Shown piece by piece: positions 5,890 to 7,572 of a stretch of DNA of 7,572 nucleotides. The notes under the pieces were generated by a model. The model saw only the letters and a list, made by a program, of their open reading frames with translations, was not told the DNA's origin and ran no database searches. Position numbers and translations under genes: made by a program. The stretch is from an uncultured Collinsella sp. (GTDB lineage Bacteria > Actinomycetota > Coriobacteriia > Coriobacteriales > Coriobacteriaceae). Every line of letters begins with the position of its first letter. The stretch's first letter is position 1. The stretch covers positions 1-7,572 of the forward strand of contig USCJ01000061.1 in the NCBI GenBank assembly GCA_900553215.1, in the 5' to 3' direction.

Positions 5890-5904
5890 CCGAAACGTTT
5901 TCGG
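5890..5904 (-). terminator. Weak hairpin after the alpha/beta hydrolase gene
   Basis: CCGAAA-N3-TTTCGG forms a 6-bp stem about 28 nt past the hydrolase stop on the minus strand. It is enclosed by TAACAC (5882-5887) and GTGTTA (5930-5935), the latter including the stop codon. No T-run follows, so termination here is only a possibility. Confidence 0.3.
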
Positions 5905-5932
5905 GTGAAGCCTGCTTTGGCCATTGCGGGTG

Positions 5933-6730
5933 TTAGAGCCCCAGGATGCCACGGACAGCCCGGGCAGCCGCTGCCGGGCGATCGCGCAGACCGTTATGCG
6001 CGCCCGGGATCGTCACGAGGGGGCAATCGAGATATTCGGCAGCCGCTCGCGTACCAGCCTCGCGGGGCGTGCCAATCGAGAGCTCGCCCAGGAGCACGGC
6101 GGCCACCGTTTTTGACGCGCGAACGCTATTCCAATCGGGAACGCAGGTCATAGTAATCCCGTATTCGTTTGCCATGAAACTGCGGCCGTTGCGCAGGGCA
6201 TGCTTGGCTTCCGCTTCGGTCGTTCCAGGAGCCTCGGGGTCCAAGTCGCCGAGGGCTCCCAAGAAAAGCCGGAGCGCCCTTGAAACCTTTCCAGCCGCAA
6301 TCATATCGAGCAAAACCGGAGCTGCGCCCATGCCGACGCCTTCGGCCGACACAGCCGGCTCATGCAGAATCGCACGGTCGACGAGATGGGGTTCGGTACG
6401 AAGAAGCTCCAGCGCCACCAACGTACCGGCGCTGTGCGCAAGCACATTTGTCGGAGCGCCAACGTGTTCGATCACGGCTTGCAGATCGGCGGCCTGAGCG
6501 GCAAGATCATAGCTGCCGTCTGCCGCATCGCTGCTGCCACCACAGCCGCGGCGGTCGTAGGCAATTACGCGGTAGTTGCGACTGAGCTCACAAGCGATGC
6601 CGTCGAAAAATGTGCCGTCGACACAAGCGCCGTGCACGCACACCAAGGCAGGAGCATCAGGCGACACATCCGGGTCGGCATATTCGCGACAGGCAATCGT
6701 GGTGCCCGCATTCTCGACCGTAAAATCCAT
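5933..6730 (-). CDS. Alpha/beta-fold hydrolase
   Basis: A 265-residue, soluble, probably cytoplasmic hydrolase without a signal peptide. The order of elements fits the alpha/beta hydrolase fold: VCVHGA (30-35) provides the oxyanion-hole HG, YRVIAYDRRGCGGSS (53-67) is the usual strand and turn after it, the nucleophile elbow is AHSAG (98-102) with Ser100 (Ala in place of the first Gly of GxSxG), and His245 in IPGAHNGL is the likely catalytic base. The acid is less certain: Glu216 in LLGELSIGTP lies where Asp or Glu is expected. Substrate cannot be told; relatives include esterases, C-C hydrolases and haloperoxidase-like enzymes. The ATG at 6730 has GGGGG 6 nt upstream. The gene is transcribed away from the radical SAM gene, with about 220 nt between them, and ends 210 nt before the HD-GYP gene, so it is probably its own unit. 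Confidence 0.9.
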   Translation of the reverse strand: MDFTVENAGTTIACREYADPDVSPDAPALVCVHGACVDGTFFDGIACELSRNYRVIAYDRRGCGGSSDAADGSYDLAAQAADLQAVIEHVGAPTNVLAHSAGTLVALELLRTEPHLVDRAILHEPAVSAEGVGMGAAPVLLDMIAAGKVSRALRLFLGALGDLDPEAPGTTEAEAKHALRNGRSFMANEYGITMTCVPDWNSVRASKTVAAVLLGELSIGTPREAGTRAAAEYLDCPLVTIPGAHNGLRDRPAAAARAVRGILGL

Positions 6731-6805
6731 GTTGTGCCCCCATCATCAATGCTCATCCAGTTGCACGTCAGCACGGTTGGATGGACCCGCATTGCTTTAC
6801 GCCTT

Positions 6806-6819
6806 GTTAACAGATTAAC
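6806..6819. promoter_or_regulatory. Palindrome GTTAA-N4-TTAAC in the divergent intergenic region
   Basis: A perfect 5-bp dyad (GTTAACAGATTAAC) lies 76 nt upstream of the hydrolase start. It sits inside a wider pair, GCCTTG (6801-6806) and CAAGGC (6831-6836). Being the most AT-rich spot of the spacer it may mark the hydrolase promoter or operator, but no good -35/-10 pair was identified. Confidence 0.3.
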
Positions 6820-6882
6820 TGTACCCGACCCAAGGCTTTTCATGGCACGGCATCATGAGCGACGTGAAAAAACGAAACTTGT

Positions 6883-6907
6883 AAAGCAAGAGCCCGCACC
6901 TTGCTTT
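6883..6907. promoter_or_regulatory. 8-bp inverted repeat overlapping the radical SAM promoter -35 region
   Basis: AAAGCAAG (6883-6890) and CTTGCTTT (6900-6907) are perfectly complementary around a 9-nt centre. The dyad covers the position where the -35 of the plus-strand promoter would be, so a regulator binding here could control it. On the minus strand the hairpin is followed by a T-rich run (TTTCGTTTTTT), so it might alternatively stop antisense transcription coming out of the radical SAM gene. Confidence 0.4.
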
Positions 6908-6915
6908 GGAGCCGA

Positions 6916-6924
6916 TGCTATGCT
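6916..6924 (+). promoter_or_regulatory. Extended -10 promoter of the radical SAM gene
   Basis: TGCTATGCT has the TGn extension and TATGCT, 4 of 6 to TATAAT, with no recognisable -35. The predicted transcription start near 6931 gives a leader of about 20-25 nt holding GAGGAG (6941-6946). Confidence 0.4.
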
Positions 6925-6955
6925 TAGGCACAATTGTCTTGAGGAGCATATGCCT

Positions 6956-7572
6956 ATGTCTACGTTTTTGAATGCCAGCCCCATCTTTGGGCCCGTTCGC
7001 AGCCGTCGCCTTGGTCTCTCGCTCGGCGTCAACATGATGCCGGCCAGCGGCAAAATCTGCACGTTCGACTGCATCTACTGCGAGAACGGCCTCAACGCCG
7101 AGCGCCCCTGCCACGAGCCGTATAACACAGCTGCCGTGGTGCTCGACGCGCTCGAGGCAAAGCTGCGCGAGATGGCAGCCGAGGGCGAGCTCCCCGATGT
7201 AATCACCTTCGCAGGCAACGGCGAGCCCACCGCCGCACCGGAGTTTCCTCAGGCCATCGCCGGCGCCGTCGCGCTGCGCGACGAGCTTGCCCCAAACTCC
7301 AAAATCGCCGTACTCTCCAACGCGCCGACCGCCCCGAGGTGCACGACGCGCTCATGATGGTCGACGACAACATTCTTAAGCTCGATACCGTCGACCCGGC
7401 GTTTATCCAGCTGCTCGACCAGCCTGTTGGCCCCTACGACGTCGAGCACCAGATCGAGACGTTCGCAAGCTTTGACGGTCACGTTATTATCCAGACGATC
7501 TTTTTGACCGGCGAGTATCAGGGCAAGCTCATCGACAACACCGGCGAGGAGTACGTCGCCCCCTGGCTCGCG
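6956..7572 (+). pseudogene. COG0731-type radical SAM protein, frameshifted near 7323 and cut by window end
   Basis: An iron-sulfur radical SAM enzyme of the wyosine-synthase-like COG0731 group found in many anaerobes; its reaction is not established. From the ATG at 6956, FGPVRSRRLGLSLGVN (11-26) is the family's N-terminal motif, CTFDCIYC (35-42) is the CxxxCxxC cluster site, and TFAGNGEPT (84-92) is the SAM-binding glycine motif. After VLSNA (119-123) the frame leaves homology and stops at 7355-7357. The expected continuation, ADRPEVHDALMMVDDNILKL, is in another frame from 7324 and stays open for 83 codons to the edge. Relatives, as I recall them, have about two more residues at this spot, so a 7-nt loss in a GC-rich tract would explain it. 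A sequencing error is possible. GAGGAG is 9 nt from this ATG and 3 nt from an alternative at 6950. Confidence 0.8.

Noticed and set aside
5723..5932. c-di-GMP (GEMM) riboswitch upstream of the HD-GYP gene
   Set aside because: I looked for one because of the gene's function but found neither the conserved core nor the two-helix arrangement; only short unrelated dyads are present.
6362..6949. In-frame upstream continuation of the radical SAM reading frame into the antisense of the hydrolase
   Set aside because: No homology; the promoter and ribosome site at 6916-6946 lie within it, so it is chance openness.

Overview
The window reads as a chromosomal segment of a high-GC anaerobic gut actinobacterium, most likely class Coriobacteriia (Collinsella-like). 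That placement is inferred from protein style, codon use and gene mix, and no marker gene in the window proves it. All genes between 1 and 6730 lie on the minus strand. A single gene at the right end is on the plus strand, divergent from its neighbour.

Minus strand, in transcription order (right to left): an alpha/beta hydrolase (5933-6730); a multidomain c-di-GMP/two-component protein with a PAS-like N-terminus, a degenerate GGDEF, a receiver and an HD-GYP domain (3839-5722), followed 23 nt later by a stand-alone histidine phosphotransfer (HPt) protein (3459-3815); an intergenic spacer with a 64-nt palindromic element; a two-gene module of a DUF2975 membrane protein (2668-3228) and a small YozG-like HTH regulator (2330-2659) closed by a clear intrinsic terminator; then a promoter and a three-gene ABC-2 export operon made of an ATPase (1424-2185) and two related permeases (603-1427 and 1-619, the latter cut by the window edge). 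On the plus strand, 6956-7572 encodes a COG0731-type radical SAM protein that is frameshifted near 7323 and runs off the window.

The most interesting non-coding signal is a repeated dyad, consensus TATYGTTNTTCGATA on one strand. It occurs as two inverted copies upstream of the DUF2975/HTH operon and once over the predicted -10 of the ABC operon. This suggests one regulator, most simply the small HTH protein encoded between them, controls both its own operon and the exporter. Together these five genes may form one envelope-stress or peptide-defence unit. Sampled lines of this left part have lower GC (about 47-57%) than the c-di-GMP and radical SAM genes (about 65-68%), which is compatible with accessory DNA.

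The c-di-GMP protein appears to have lost cyclase chemistry (GCDKF in place of GGDEF) while keeping the upstream RxxD inhibitory-site motif and a complete HD-GYP catalytic set. It is best read as a phosphodiesterase with a c-di-GMP or GTP sensing domain and a receiver that probably exchanges phosphate with the adjacent HPt protein. No tRNA, rRNA, CRISPR array, transposase or replication origin was seen.
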